Source: Galdieria sulphuraria
Lineage: Eukaryota; Rhodophyta; Bangiophyceae; Galdieriales; Galdieriaceae
Reading direction: 5' to 3'
NCBI RefSeq assembly: GCF_000341285.1
Contig: NW_005178469.1
Coordinates: forward strand, 186,001-250,000
DNA length: 64,000 nt
Of this stretch, positions 35,786 to 48,333 are shown piece after piece (position 1 is the first letter of the stretch; every line of letters begins with the position of its first letter). Both the position numbers and the translations under genes were made by a program. The notes below the pieces were generated by a model. The model was not told the DNA's origin. It ran no database searches and was given only the letters and a program-made list of their open reading frames with translations.

Positions 35786-36282
35786 TCAACATTCTGGTGC
35801 AGTTTCAGCTGATGCTTCCTCAGCAGCAGGGGACGAGTCTTGGTCTCTTCTCCGTTTCTTTTCCAGCTCTAACCTCTTTTGACTATCGATTGACCACATT
35901 TCTCTCCATAGTCCTTTCGCTTTTCTTTGTATCTAGACAAGGTTGCATGGTAGCTGAACTCTCCGTATTTAGTCCTACTTACCCCAGAGAAGATATGTTC
36001 TTCAGTAATTTCACTGTAATCCGCAAAAACACAGGCTATGCCAGCCCCGGTGGTGACAATTATTTTTAACAAACGCAAAGTTCTCCTAGAAAGAAAAGCA
36101 AAAGGAGGATCTTCGTCGTCCTGTTCCTCTTTTATGGAACTGGAAACTGAAGAGTTTTGGCTTTTGGACTGTTCCAAAGAACGAGTGCAAGCTGTCTGAC
36201 TAAAGCTTCTTCTAGCTAGCCAGAAGTACCTCGCTCGTCTCAGCCACTGGTTGTTTGTTGTACAAACTTTCGTAAAATTCAT
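35786..36282 (-). CDS. Small mitochondrial-type single-span membrane protein
   Basis: Two exons joined by intron 35933-35982 (50 bases, GTAAGT to TTGTCTAG) with exact frame. The N-terminus, NNQWLRRARYFWLARRSFSQ, looks like a mitochondrial presequence with an RSFSQ cleavage-like site. A hydrophobic span, LRLLKIIVTTGAGIACVFADY, is followed by EEHIFSGIQRKAKGLWREMW and a charged tail RLELEKKRRRDQD ending AETAPEC. About 148 aa, not assigned to a family. Its stop lies 11 bases from the stop of NRDE2 on the other strand. Confidence 0.65.
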
Positions 36283-36637
36283 GGATTGCTAATGTCCCAA
36301 TTGAGAATATTCAAAGTATTTGTCTTTTTCATTGTACGAAAGGTATTTTGACAATTTTAGAGAATACTCATTACTACACTATGAAAAGCTTGTCATCTTT
36401 TGACTGTTGACTACAAAGAACCTTCCTAATAAGAGATATTAAATAGGGAAGTACTGCAAGGGAAGGAGCTTAACCAGTTGAGAGGAAGATTGACCAGACA
36501 GTTTCTCGTAAATATCATTCACTATTCATAAATACTAAGAATAATAGCTTCCTCAACCATTTAGCATGTACATACACTATCCTAAGGCTTAAGATACGCA
36601 TTCAAAATATCGAGGGTAATTGAAAAATTGGAAAACA
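36283..36637. other. Intergenic between divergent genes
   Basis: About 355 bases between the start codons of the small mitochondrial-type protein and APC5. AT-rich, no coding signal or repeat; presumably two promoters. Confidence 0.5.
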
Positions 36638-39066
36638 ATGGAACGCCAAATTGCCATGGCATACCTTAGCAAAAGAAGAATACTTAACGCCTTGAAGATA
36701 CTGAGTCTTTGTACTAAGGACCGAAATACCCTCAATTTGGAAGCTTGGAAACTTGCAGCTCATTGTAATCGTTATCCTGAGGCGTTTGACTCTTATTTGG
36801 ATCCATCCTTTCTTATAAGTGACTGTTTGGACAAAGTGCTTCAAGCCTCACAAGAGTGTTTCCTTCAGCCTTTTGTTGACAAGTTGGAACACATAGAAAC
36901 AGTAGACGAACTCTTAGATTTTGTTGAGCAACTAAAGCTATTAACAGCTTCAGAAGCAACAACCGAAGACAATTGTGGTCGCTTCGTTCACTTGGAAGGA
37001 CCTATAGGACAGTTTTTGCGGAGAGTAGTGATAGCCTTGGAGAGCCTCTCCTTTGAAGACATTTGTTTGCTGTTAGATTCCTGGCAATCTGTTGATGTGT
37101 CTAAAGAAGATTTTCAGAACTCAAGTCGCTATGCTTGGGACTTTGAAGTTCCCTGTAGCTTGTTACCGCAAAATGACCATGAAGCTCATCGATTACTAGA
37201 GGGTTTTAGTTGTGGCATTATACCGATTGATGAACAAATATCCGAATTTTTAACCATTTCAACAAATGACAACCGTACAACAAAGGCTGAACTTGTTAGG
37301 TTTATTCAGTCCATCGAAAGCGCAGACATTGTTTCTGCCATTTCATCATTGCACCGTTATTTTGACATGGAACTGTGTTCTCTGGATTGCGGTCCTCAAC
37401 AGGCTTCGTTGTTGTTGGCATCTGCGTATTTTACCTTGGGCATTCAGCCAATGTCAATTGTGAACTTACATGAAACGGTAATGGAGATGAATCCAACTTG
37501 TAAGCTGACCAAGTGCCTTTTTAGATTAAAGTTTCGCAGCAAGCAGGAGATAAGCACTGTCAATTACAAGCACTTTTGTGGCTTTGTCTGGCAGATATGA
37601 ATAAGAAGCATTTATTGATGGAAAGAGTGAAGGAGCTTGCAAAGGAACCCAGTTATAACTTACTTGCCGCAGTAAAGCTTGCGGAATGGAGAATATCTGG
37701 CAAGGGAGTGCTATCTTCAGCTGCGTGGAACGAATCACAACACGAAGAGCAAGTATCGTTACTCATTAGAGACTATATAGAGAGCTATCACTCGTCTCCA
37801 GGTATAGTGCAAACAAATAACTAAGGTTGCTTCCTTTGTTGAAACTTAAATACAGGTTCCTCAAACGTGTCACGAATTGCTTTTTGTCTATTAGAAGCCG
37901 AGATGTGGCGACTGAAAGGCTTTCTTGACATCAGCTACAATATTTTGGAAGAATGTTGTTCTCGTGAAGCTAATTGTTTGTTTTCCTATTCCTTCTTGCA
38001 GTGTATATGTGTACTGAGTTTTCTTGACTTGGAACGAGGAAATTTTGAACGTGCATTAGAACGATTTGAACCTGCCATTCGGTATCTTTCATCCACAGAA
38101 AGCGATAGAGCACAACGAAACTTGGACAAGGATCTCATTAGGATACATGTCCTATATGTGTTATTTTGGAGGTATTTTTTTAGAAATTTATATAATTTTC
38201 AGTTTGTCATTCTTTCTTAGGTCCGTTTATCGGCAAGAAAGACATCCAGCACGAATTGTATTAGAAAGAATAGAAAGTATGGTTTCTTCAGTAGACTATA
38301 GCAGTAGCATAGAATACGCACCTATGGTCCACAAGGCAAAATGTGCTTTGGCTCGGTTGGAAGGAGACCATCAACTTGCACTAAAGATATGTAGTGATTG
38401 GGAAAAACTTTCTATTTCGAGAGGTACGTGAACTTCAAGTCGTATGTTCCAAAGTAAACAAGGCATTTCTTAGAAAAACCGCTCGATTATTTGGAAGCCA
38501 AAATTTGTGAAGCAGAAATATTTCTACATGTTAGCGCTCCTGTTAAGGCCTTGTTACCAGCATTGCAAGTAGCCAAGATTTCTGAAATGAACAACATTGA
38601 ATATTATAGATTGATTGCTAGTCTTATCGTTATTGAAGCTCAGTGCCAGATGCATCAATTTGAAACTGCAGAAAGTACTCTCGAAAAGATTGAGCCTTTG
38701 TTAGCTAACGGAATTCCTCCTTTATATCAGGGCAAGGCATATTTACTTAGAGTACATATCAAATTCGCTTGTTATTCACAGAATGAGTCAGTTGCTACTA
38801 CTTTTACTGAGACAAATAAGTTTTTGTCTGCCATTTTGAAGGATATACAACTTGCGCTTGATTGCTTTCAAAAACTGCAGGCTTTTTCTTATATAAGGGA
38901 ATGTCACTTCTTATATGAAACAATACAAGAAATAAGACAATGTAAAGATAAAAGTCTAAGAAGTGGAGTTCCTTCTTTCGATAAAGGGGACTGGTTGCCA
39001 ACTGATAACAAGTGCAATGAGCAAGTTGTATATTGTCGAGTTTTGGAGAAACTCAATAAACTGTAG
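36638..39066 (+). CDS. APC5: Anaphase-promoting complex subunit 5
   Basis: Scaffold subunit of the APC/C ubiquitin ligase that drives mitotic exit. The TPR-rich C-terminal half is the best match: LLPALQVAKISEMNNIEYYRL, LIVIEAQCQMHQFETAESTL, EKIEPLLANG and ALDCFQKLQAFSYIRE follow human APC5 in order. The N-terminal part is helical (MERQIAMAYLSKRRILNALK). Introns: 37500-37543 (44 bases, GTAAGC to GCAGCAAG), about 37802-37855, about 38172-38220 and about 38425-38474. About 760 aa. The start at ATG 36638 is preferred to a TTG six codons upstream. Confidence 0.82.
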
Positions 39067-39230
39067 CCAAACATTTGATGATCGAAACACTGTACATTAT
39101 CCTTTGTCATTCCAACAGTTCTCCAAACGATAGAAACCAACCATCTTTTCCACATCTCTTCGTCGCAAAGTGAACTATGAAATGAACACTAGCATCGATT
39201 TCTCATATGAATAAAAGAAGTATGTATAGC

Positions 39231-40244
39231 TTATTCCCTTTCTGATCCTTCTTCTACAGAAACATCGGAGACAGTAAAATCATTTGGACAACAGGTTGAA
39301 TATTGTGTCGAGGAAGATTGTCTCTCTTCGTGAAAAACAGCATTGAAGAATTCGTCAGGATATTCTAGAAATGCACAGTGGTCTGATCCACGAATAACTG
39401 TAAAATGACAGTCAGAAATGATAACCTTCAACAACTCATACAAGTGCTTCACTTCAGAAACTTTAACAACTGGATCCAAGTCTCCACAAACTAGATGAAC
39501 AGGAACTCTCAACCTTTCAATACATTCAACCAAGGGAAACAAACATTGTGCATTTGAGAAACCTCTCAAAGAAACAAGAGGAACTACAGCAGCGTCTCCT
39601 GACGGTTTTGGTTGTGCATTCAACTGATACGCTAATTTTCGAAGTCCTGGCGCCACAAAACCGGGTTGTCGAGGATATCGAGCAATAAAACCCAGATATC
39701 CCAAGAGACCTCCTCTTCTCACTAGAAGCTGAGGTGTAAAGGCAAAGTACAGCGCACGAATAGGAGAAACTTTTCTTTCTATTCCTGCAGGAGATATAAG
39801 AATTAGTCTCGTCACTGAAGTTGGATTCTTCAAGGTATATTGAACAGCAACGTAAGCACCAAGGCTATGACCCAAAAGGGCAAACTGTCTCAAGTCTACG
39901 CTCTGTAAACAAAGTTGCAAGCTGTCCACATAGTACGCAATCGATTCTTCTGCTGTTCTTCCTTTAAATTCTGGACGGTCAGATCTTCCCCAACCTAGGA
40001 GGTCGATAGCATAAGCACAGTAACCTATCGAAACCAATTGTTCCAAGTTTCGATAAAAGAAAGCTGCACTCATGGAATGCCCGTGTAGGAGTACAATAGT
40101 TTTACGGTTTCCTCTTCCAGCTACTATAACGTGCATCATATAATTCCCAGCCCGAACAAATTCATGCTCTATGGACACTTTGACCCGTTCTAGCACTTTT
40201 CGTTCCGCTTCCTTCAACCTTTCTGGGGAAGTGGGCATAATCAT
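39231..40244 (-). CDS. Alpha/beta hydrolase, ABHD4/5-like
   Basis: Single exon, 337 aa. The hydrolase fold shows the oxyanion strand IVLLHGHSMSAAFF, DLLGWGRSDRP, the nucleophile elbow LLGHSLGAYVAV (Ser), the acid in VCGDLDPVVKV and the histidine in GSDHCAFLEYP. The triad looks complete, so an active esterase, lipase or lysophospholipase is likely; animal ABHD5 lacks the Ser, so activity differs from that protein. Substrate unknown. No transit peptide or membrane span evident. It converges on APC5. Confidence 0.82.
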   Translation of the reverse strand: MIMPTSPERLKEAERKVLERVKVSIEHEFVRAGNYMMHVIVAGRGNRKTIVLLHGHSMSAAFFYRNLEQLVSIGYCAYAIDLLGWGRSDRPEFKGRTAEESIAYYVDSLQLCLQSVDLRQFALLGHSLGAYVAVQYTLKNPTSVTRLILISPAGIERKVSPIRALYFAFTPQLLVRRGGLLGYLGFIARYPRQPGFVAPGLRKLAYQLNAQPKPSGDAAVVPLVSLRGFSNAQCLFPLVECIERLRVPVHLVCGDLDPVVKVSEVKHLYELLKVIISDCHFTVIRGSDHCAFLEYPDEFFNAVFHEERQSSSTQYSTCCPNDFTVSDVSVEEGSERE

Positions 40245-41000
40245 CCTTCCCAGTAGACGTTGGAACTCAAAAACAAGGATAACCCAAGAGGTTTTCCTAA
40301 GAAAACCTTTGACGAGATGTGATAGCCCTATTTTGCTAGCTGACTGGCTAAGCCTTCTTCAAGAGAATGGATGGAGCATTTTCCTTGAATTCAATTTCAG
40401 CGCTTGTCTTCCTTCACTTTGAATAATGGCTCAAATGAAATATTCGTTTGAAGACTCCTACAGACAACTGCATTTATTCATTCTGCATCTCTTGAAGATA
40501 TCATGTCATGCTTAGGAAATATCAAGAACATAACCAAGTCGACTTTATCTTTTTCATATAAACTTGTCATGAAAGTAGACGCAAATGATGACTCGAAGCA
40601 TAATAGGAATGTCGAAAGTGTTACAAGAAAGAAGACGAAACCATTTCTTTCCGAAAGATATTTCAAACAACAAACGTAAAGTTAACAAAGACGCAATGAA
40701 AACTTACGCGGACTGCAAACACTGCAGATTCATATCAGCTGTTCAAAAGAAGATTCTTGTTCATTTATGATGTTCATTCTATATCTCATAGGAGAGTATG
40801 TTTTTTCCATTTGCTTAACATTTAAGTACACATCCAACTATGTACTGTTCGTTTGCAACGAATAGAACGCATTACAATTCTTTTAACTTTCAGCAGTATT
40901 TCCTAAGAAGCTTTTAAAATAGTCGAAAGGTTTCCTAAATCAGATGTGTAATGAAGAAGACTAACTCTATTTCCCATGAAGTAAATCGGCCCATTGGACG
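40245..41000. other. Intergenic between divergent genes
   Basis: About 750 bases upstream of both the hydrolase and the PhzF gene. A frame from ATG near 40504 (MSCLGNIKNITKSTLS...) could splice through GTAAAG...CTGCAG near 40677-40728 to a short end near 40770, but nothing supports it beyond open frame and fitting ends. No repeat or RNA gene was seen. Confidence 0.35.
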
Positions 41001-41904
41001 ATGATGTTAGGCTTTATTGTCGATGCTTTTGTAACTGAAAGACCCTTTAGTGGCAACCCTGCTGGAGTCTGCTTAATACCAAGCGATAAAACTCTTTCGG
41101 ATGACTTGATGCAAAACATTGCGAATGAACTGAAGCATTCAGAAACAGCTTTTATTCAGATCTTGTCAAGTGAAGATGGAGAACTTTCTTGTTCTCTTCG
41201 TTGGTTCACACCTACTGTGGAAGTTGAGCTTTGTGGCCACGCCACATTGGCTAGTGCAGCTGCCTTGTCTTTTTCTAAATACTGGAACCCTGCAACTCTC
41301 ACAACAGTAAAGTTTCACACTCTTTATTCCGGTGACTTGATCGTTCAAGCCTTAGATGCTAATTTCTTTCAAATGGACTTTCCTCTTTTACCTGTTGAAC
41401 AGGTTACGGAAAGTATGAATGAAGAATTACTAGCTGCACTTGGATTGCGTAGAGAACAAGTTGTATACTATGGCAAGAGCAAATTCGATGTCTTCATCCA
41501 TGTCCAGAACCAAAGTTTGGTAGAGAAACTTACGCCAGCTTTTGAGAAGCTTTTACGCATACCACAAGTTGGTAGAGGTGTTATCGTAACTAGCTTGGCG
41601 GATAATAGAGAAGAAGCCCATTTCTGCTCTCGCTTCTTTGCACCGTGGACAGGTGTCAATGAGGATCCTGTTACAGTAGGTTATTTTGATTGACGTTCCA
41701 TATTTGTAGTTACTTGTTTAGGGTAGTGCACATTGTTCTTTAGGTTACTACTGGAACCTCCAGTTGGGAAAGTCCGACTTGTATGGTATTCAACTGTCTT
41801 CAAGAGGAGGTCGTGTGTCCCTAAAGTTGGATAACGACACTAATCGAGTTAAACTTGGAGGTGAAACCAGAGTAATGTTCAGTGGGAGTTTTCCATTTTT
41901 GTAG
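41001..41904 (+). CDS. PhzF-family isomerase-like enzyme
   Basis: Member of the phenazine-biosynthesis-like (PhzF/epimerase) fold, usually metabolic isomerases of unknown substrate in eukaryotes. It starts FIVDAFVTERPFSGNPAGV and has the catalytic Glu in LKHSETAFI, the fold signatures RWFTPTVEVELCGHATLA and FFAPWTGVNEDPVTGSAHCSL. Intron 41676-41721 (46 bases) falls inside DPVT|GSAH and joins exactly. About 285 aa, full length. Its stop is 26 bases from the stop of the PfkB gene. Confidence 0.9.
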
Positions 41905-41930
41905 AACATACGAAAAGAAGAATAAATTGT

Positions 41931-43183
41931 TTAAGTATTCCTCTCTTTGACATTAGTGGCGATCCAAGATTCCAAATGATCAATATACACAAGTCCCTTT
42001 CGAGCTCCTAGAGCAGAAAGTTTCTCAGCTGCTACTCGAGAGGCAAAGTATAACATATGTTCTTGATCAAAATGATGCAATATTGCGTAAATAATACCTC
42101 CAATAAAGGCATCTCCGGCTCCTGTTGTGTCGACTACACGTTCAACAGGCCAACAAGGACAATCTATTAGTCGATACTTTGGTAAACATTCTCTGCAAGG
42201 AGTAGGCAAAGGAAACGTTGTTTTGACAGCCATTATAGGAAAATGTGATAAGTTTGCTGTTTTCTCTTCCCTATCCGAGTCCAAACGGCTCATCATTACA
42301 CAACCTTCTTTTCCTAAAGTAGATATAACCCATCGGGCAGGATAAGCATCAAGTAGCTTTTCCAAGCCATTCAATCTATTTAGTTGACCAAAATACTAAC
42401 CACATGTAAATAATATCAACAATACATTCAACCAAATATACCTCCGAAGGAAATTCTGCATTGGTAATAATATAATCCGCCAAGCACAACAGATTTTCTA
42501 AGCCTTCCCTACGACGCTCCACATCAAGAACAATCGGTATGCCTTTATCCCTCGCGTGTTGAGCGATCTGAACAAGTTTCGGTCTGTGCTGACTGGCAAA
42601 GAAAACGACAAACCTTCAATGCTGCAGAAGGATGTCTACCATCCAAGTGTAATAAACTTGCGCCATTTAAACAACTTACATTCACTTCTTCGCTTGTTAA
42701 CTCTGCCTTTGAGGGCGTATGGATACAGGTCCTGGTCGAAGTACTCACATCAACAATCACATATGTGAAAGCTGATTGTGTTTCTTCTTGTCTTATAATG
42801 AAACTTGTATCCATACCTTCACGCTCAAACTCTTCCAGAATTGATTGACCAGAGATATCATCTCCAATCTTGGTTACTAGAATGACCTCGATACCCAATC
42901 TACGCAAGCATGTCAAAGTATTTGCAGCATTTCCGCCTCCTTGAATACTAGAGTCTAGTGTTCTCAATTTCTGATCAGGTTCTGGAAATGTTGCCACTTT
43001 GGCAATAAAGTCTAAGCCAGCCATACCAACCCCAACTACTTTCTTGTCTTTACTTACAGGAACAACTTTCCTTTGGTTCTGGATATTTCCTGAGCAGATT
43101 GCAAACATTACTCTTTTAGAGTGGACCTTTAACTTTTGCAACCCACAATGACTTGGTAGAGAAAAGTTATTATGGAGAAACAT
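41931..43183 (-). CDS. PfkB-family sugar/nucleoside kinase
   Basis: Ribokinase-type kinase. The N-terminus, MFLHNNFSLPSHCGLQKLKV, could be a plastid or mitochondrial transit peptide. Then VGVGMAGLDFIAKVATFPEPD, the first PfkB motif GGGNAANTLTCLRRLG, IGDDISGQSILEEFEREG and the C-terminal PfkB motif VDTTGAGDAFIGG, whose Asp is the catalytic base. Two or three introns lie between about 42375 and 42570. Similar plant proteins are generic PfkB sugar kinases; the substrate cannot be read from sequence. Start codon faces the ARID/LSD1-like gene. Confidence 0.88.
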
Positions 43184-43219
43184 GAAATCACCAAATGCCT
43201 ATTTTTTGTATTGATACGT

Positions 43220-45785
43220 ATGCCTTGTTCGGATGATCCACTTGCACGTCTTTATGGCAGAAACGCCTTGGAAGATACATTAGAACTGTTGTGGAAGAAG
43301 CAAGGTAAGCCTGGTAAAAGAAGACCGCGTTGTGGCAATCGAGAGTTAGGTAATTGCCAAGAATTCACTTAGTCTTTGAGCTAGTTGACAACTTGTTTAG
43401 ACCTTTATGTATTCTTTGAAAGCGTTCGCTCTTTTGGCGGCATTTCGAAAGTGAGTGTTTAATCTACAATTATCTCTTTCTATAGGATATCTTTCTAGGT
43501 TCACCAGAATCGTTTAATGCAACCTATTGCAGAGTTATTACGATTGTCGTTGACAGCAACAAGTTCCGGTTATTCTTTACGTCTTATTTACCTGAAGTGG
43601 CTGAAACCCTATGAAAAGGAACTTGAGCAAGCAATTGATGAAAGTTATAGAAAGATAAATATTGCTTGCGAAAGCGGTAGACAATGGCCAGAGTGCATTT
43701 GGTCGAAAGATGCAAGATTGCCAAGAAAAAGGTCTCGTTGGAAGCAGAGTGGAATGAGAGTTTGTTCAGAAGATGTGCAGCAAGTAAGCTTCTTAGAAGT
43801 TTTCCAAATTATTGACTCACTTTCTTGAGGAAAATTTGACCGAAGCAGAGAAGGCTGCAGTCTTTTCTAGGCTTTCAGTCAATGAAATGGAACCAGAAGA
43901 GCAAGTAGAGTTTGCCTCTCTATTGGATTTGCCAGATTTGTTCTTAGATATTCGAAATCACATTCTTCGACTTTGGTATAGAGACGTGTCACATAGAACA
44001 AGTTGTTCCGATGTCCTATCTACCGTTCCTAAGAGGTACGGTCTTTTTGTTATTTCGTCTTCAATATATGAAGGAAATGTTTAGATATCATGATTTGACG
44101 AAAGATATCTTTATCTATCTTGTCCGACAAGGTTTGATCAATTTTGGCTTTTTAGGAAAGAATCAGTTTCCTATTCTTTCTGGAGAGCAAATGGAAAAGG
44201 TACCACATGTAGTTATAGTAGGAGCAGGTATTGCTGGTCTCGCTGCTGCAAGGCAACTTTGCTCCCTCGGAGTTAAAGTATCTATTTTTGAAGCTCGCGA
44301 TAGATTAGGAGGCCGTATTTACACAAGGATGAGTCTTAACAATACACCTATAGAATTGGGCGCTATGCTTGTCACTGGTGTTCAGCAGAATCCTTTGAAT
44401 ACACTTTGTAGGCAGTTGAATCTAATATTGGAAGTCGTTCAAGAAGACTGTCCTTTATATGATGTAAACGGTTGCTTGGTTCCTAAAGAGTTGGATATTT
44501 TAGCAGAAGATATATTCAACGACGCTCTTGAAGAGACATCTAAAATGAGAAACGTGAGTATTTATTTATGGATTGTTTGTTGGATGATAAGATTAGGCTA
44601 GTTGTACAAAAACCAAAGACATGTTTCTCTGGGTTCCATATTGAAAAAGTTGCTCGAGGAAAAGTTGATGATATTTAGACAGACTTTGGAGGCAAATGAT
44701 TGTATGAAGTTAACTACTTTGAGACGATTGGTGCAATGGCATATAGCTAACTTAGAATATGCCTGCGCTGCTGATTTAGAAAATGTGTCCTTATTTGATT
44801 GGGATCAAGACGATCCATGGGCTTTAGAAGGTGAACATGCTATTGTCCAGGGTGGATTTTCTCAACTAGTGGAAGGTTTAGCAAGAGGCTTTGAGAAAAT
44901 AGGACATGATATGGACAATAGGAGTCGCAATCCTTGTATATTTTTAAGGCATGAAGTGAAGGTAATCAAGTGGTCCTCCAAAAAGAAAAGTGTTGATAGA
45001 GGGACAAAGTCAGTTTCAAAGAAAGATTCTGTGATAGTCAAAGTGCAAACTCCTCGTGCAAGTATGAAAGAAGTTTCATGTGATTGTGTTCTTATTACTG
45101 TGCCTTTGGGAGTCTTAAAGGAACGATCCATTTCTTTCTATCCTGATTTACCGATTTGGAAACAAGAGGCCATTGACAGTTTAGGTTTTGGTGGGTTAAA
45201 CAAAGTTTGTCTCGTCTTTGAAGAACTTTTTTGGAAACATTCTATATTTGGTGCATTGACCGATTCTTCCAATCAAAGAGGAGAATTTTATATTTTTTGG
45301 GACATGACAAAGTGTTCAGGACAAACTCCTGTTTTGGTTACTATGATATGTGAGCCTTTTGTGGGACGAAATGAAATTGCTGATAATCATATTTGTGTAC
45401 AACGTGCTATGAATATACTTCGACGAATTTTCCCCAATGCACCGGAACCCAAGGTTAGTAGAGCCTGATCAAGTATCCAATGAGCTGAAAATCTTAAAAG
45501 GAATCCTTCGTAACTCGGTGGTCTGGCGATAAGTATGCAGGAGGTGCATATTCCTACATAGGTGTAAATTCTACCAGCAAAACTTACGACCTAATGGCCG
45601 AGAATGTTGGTGACGTCTTATATTTTGCCGGAGAAGCAACTAACGGAAGATATCCAACAACTTGTGCTGGGGCTTTTTTTAGTGGACTACGAGAAGCAGG
45701 GAAGATAATGAAACACTTGCAGTTGGATATCTTACAACTGGAAAACACTCAGAAGAGAAGAAAAGTTTCCATTTTTGGTCGTTGA
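43220..45785 (+). CDS. ARID-SWIRM-amine oxidase, LSD1-like histone demethylase
   Basis: Flavin enzyme predicted to remove methyl groups from histone lysines. Domains in order: an ARID DNA-binding domain across three exons (ELDLYVFFESVRSFGGISK|VHQN, IAELLRLSLTATSSGYSLR, YLKWLKPYEKELE); a SWIRM domain (LPDLFLDIRNHILRLWYRD, DIFIYLVRQGLINFGFLG); and the amine oxidase domain with FAD motif VVIVGAGIAGLAAARQL, FEARDRLGGRIYT, the catalytic Lys in GFGGLNKVCLVFEE and C-terminal FAGEATNGRYPTTCAGAFFSGL. The Tower insertion that binds CoREST in animals is missing: only about 25 residues lie between VSLGSILKKLL and QWHIANLEYACA. Seven exons, all joins in frame. ATG 43220 was chosen; the ATG at 43172 would overlap the PfkB start on the other strand. 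Confidence 0.88.
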
Positions 45786-45861
45786 TAATCACATTTCTCT
45801 TAGAGGAAACTTTACAAAGCTAAAGTTATTTTGAAACTGGCGAAGGAAGATTCCAGTCGGA

Positions 45862-48333
45862 CTATTTTACGTTTCGTCGAGAAGGAATATCAGGTCCTCC
45901 TAATAAAGCACTCCAATCATCGTCTTCTTCTTTCTCTTTCGGTTGCTTTCTTCTGGAGCGACTAGACTCGCTTACTATCTGGTCCAATGAGCTCCCTATT
46001 GGACGAAGTCTTGTGGTGTTGTTGAATGTTGTCGTAGCCGGTTTGATATTACAAGTTGAAACTCTTACACTTGAAGTACTTGAGTTGGGTTTGCTTCCGA
46101 TGATATTTTTTGTTTTCTGCAAGTCACTTGTGTTTCCAGTACTCTCATTATGATAAGGAAGTGGTTCAGAAAAGTCTATTAGAAGATCCCAATTATCTGA
46201 TTCTTCATTCTGGCTGCTTCTTGTTTCCTTTTCTCTCGATAAAATAGGTGGAGAGGAACCTTCTGCCTGTACAGCTCGTGTCATTTCTTGCTCGTGTTGT
46301 TCGAAACTTGTTTGATAATACTTGTTATAAGTGGATGGTTGCTGTGTAGCATGTGCGTCTACAATGCTTTCGGAAAGTTGCATTGCTAACGACGCAGCCA
46401 AAGATGTGAAATTCCATCCGGAACTTTTTGTGGATTCTGAAGCTGGCTTGGCTTTGTCCATATCATTGCGCGTATTCGTCTCAGTGGCAGTCGAATTCGC
46501 AGTTCCTCTTAACATTTGCTCGTGAAGTTGCCGAATCTTCTCTACAAAAAATTCTAAACACTCAAATGCTTGCGTTCTAGTCTCATTGTCGTCATCTACA
46601 AGACAAGGAACTACTGCTGGTAGAATTCTCGTCGCCATATCTGCTGGTTGGTAATTCTGTGCTGTTTTGATTAAAGAAACGAGGCCTGCAACTCGTGCTG
46701 GTGGAAAAGGATCCTTCAAAGATCTCGTAAAGGCCGGAATTAAGACTTTTTTCTTAGTTGACTCTGACAAATGATTAGCAATTTTCCCAAGACAAACTGT
46801 TGTATTGGCCCTTATAGCTGGTTCACGATCTAACTGTCATCCACTTGTCAACAGAGTAAACCTAGGAATCCTAATCTACTTACTTGAACTTTTGCAAGAT
46901 GACCCATAAGCACGGAATTCAACTGTTTGCCATCTAATACGTCAACAATATGTATAACCGCTTTTATAGAGTTATCTCGAAGGGCTGGTGAACCAAGATC
47001 CTTTAAATTTTGACAAATGAATGGAAAAACGATCTTGTTAACGCTTTCTCTATCCATGAAAGGTGCAAACAACTCCATCTTATTCACCAAATCAGTCCGA
47101 ACAACTCGATTTTCCAGTTTTACGTTCGCAAACCACTTGACAACGTGTTGACGGACTAACTCTTGTTTGCAGTTGTCGTCAGCTATTCGATTAAATATTG
47201 CAGATATACAGTTCAGAACCGAAGTTCCTCCACTTCCACATTCCATACTTGTGCAAAGTACTGGTAAAAGCTTAAACCGAAGATAATTACTCGGAACCTG
47301 TTCAACCATATCCATGATCTTCTGCAGGAAATTATTCTTTTCTAAAGATTCCTCAAGTTCAAAGTTTTCGAGAAACAAATTCATATTCACAAAAGAGTTA
47401 CTCTGCAAGCACTTGTTTTCCAACAACTTTCCTGGTGCGAGTCTAGAGGAAGGATTCGAAGATAATAGTTTCTGATAATCAAAAACTAAATCCTTGGGTA
47501 TGACGTCCACTTTCTTCAACTGTTCCGCAGAACGCAAAGTTCCGCTGAAAATTTCTTGAATAAAGCAACCAAAAGCCCATGAGTCTACAGAATATAGTGG
47601 GGCTTTGCTTAAAACGTTCCATTGTTGCTTAAGAAGCTACAAAGAATTTAACTTGAAATGGGAAAATGACACAACTTACTTCTGGTGAACAATACTTCTC
47701 ATCTCGAAGAAACACAGTCTCCCGTAACAACGATAGATCACTAACTGAAGCTTCAAACGATCCCAGCTTCCAGTCTCCACCCGGTGTTATAAAGATAGAA
47801 GCTGGGGATATGTTTCCATGGACGAGTTTACAGTCGCTGTGAATAAACTCCAACGCTCTAGCCAAACAAAAGACACCCCAACATAAAGTATCTATGGACA
47901 TTGGTCCGTAACGTTGAATATATTCATAGAAAGGAAAAGCTTCTTCAGTAGCAAACGAAATGCTATTTTCCGACTCAACAGCGTTGTAAAACTTCAAGAT
48001 ATTTGGATGTCTAAGAGTTTTAAGCCTCTGCAAACCATTCTTTGCCAAGCTTCGCAAAGACTTGTTACCATTCTTTACAATGTTTACAATTTTCTGCAAA
48101 AATGAGTAAGCTCACAAACCTCTTTTGCGACTTGGTGCACAAATACAAGAGCTGCTTCTTTGGTCTCCTTGTTCTTGCCACGATAAAGTTTCCAAATAAA
48201 AGTTTTGTCACCACTTGATAAAGAAGCTTCCAGAGAATATCCTAGGTTCTGAAAAGTATTCTAAGAGAAAAGACAACAACTGAAACTCGCTTACGTTTTG
48301 GTCTTTTCCTATAAGCTTTTCAAAAAATTGCAT
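45862..48333 (-). CDS. SCYL1: SCY1-like pseudokinase (SCYL1 type)
   Basis: Scaffold in Golgi-ER traffic and tRNA export in other eukaryotes. The N-terminal pseudokinase has LKTLRHPNILKFYNAVES, the catalytic loop degenerated to HGNISPASIFI (HRD lost) and the metal loop to LGSFEAS (DFG lost), so no phosphotransfer is expected. HEAT-like repeats follow: LRFKLLPVLCTSME, KIVFPFICQNLKDLGSPALRDNSIKAV, RVAGLVSLIKTAQNYQ and ILPAVVPCLVDDDNETRTQAFECLEFF. The tail is disordered and ends DDDWSALLGGPDIPSRRNVK, like the Trp-acidic C-terminus of SCYL1. ATG 48333 opens MQFFEKLIGKDQN just before the first intron. About five introns. Confidence 0.9.

Noticed and set aside
43172-43219. Upstream ATG for the ARID/LSD1-like gene
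   Set aside because: It would overlap the start codon region of the divergent PfkB gene; the internal ATG 43220 opens the conserved part.
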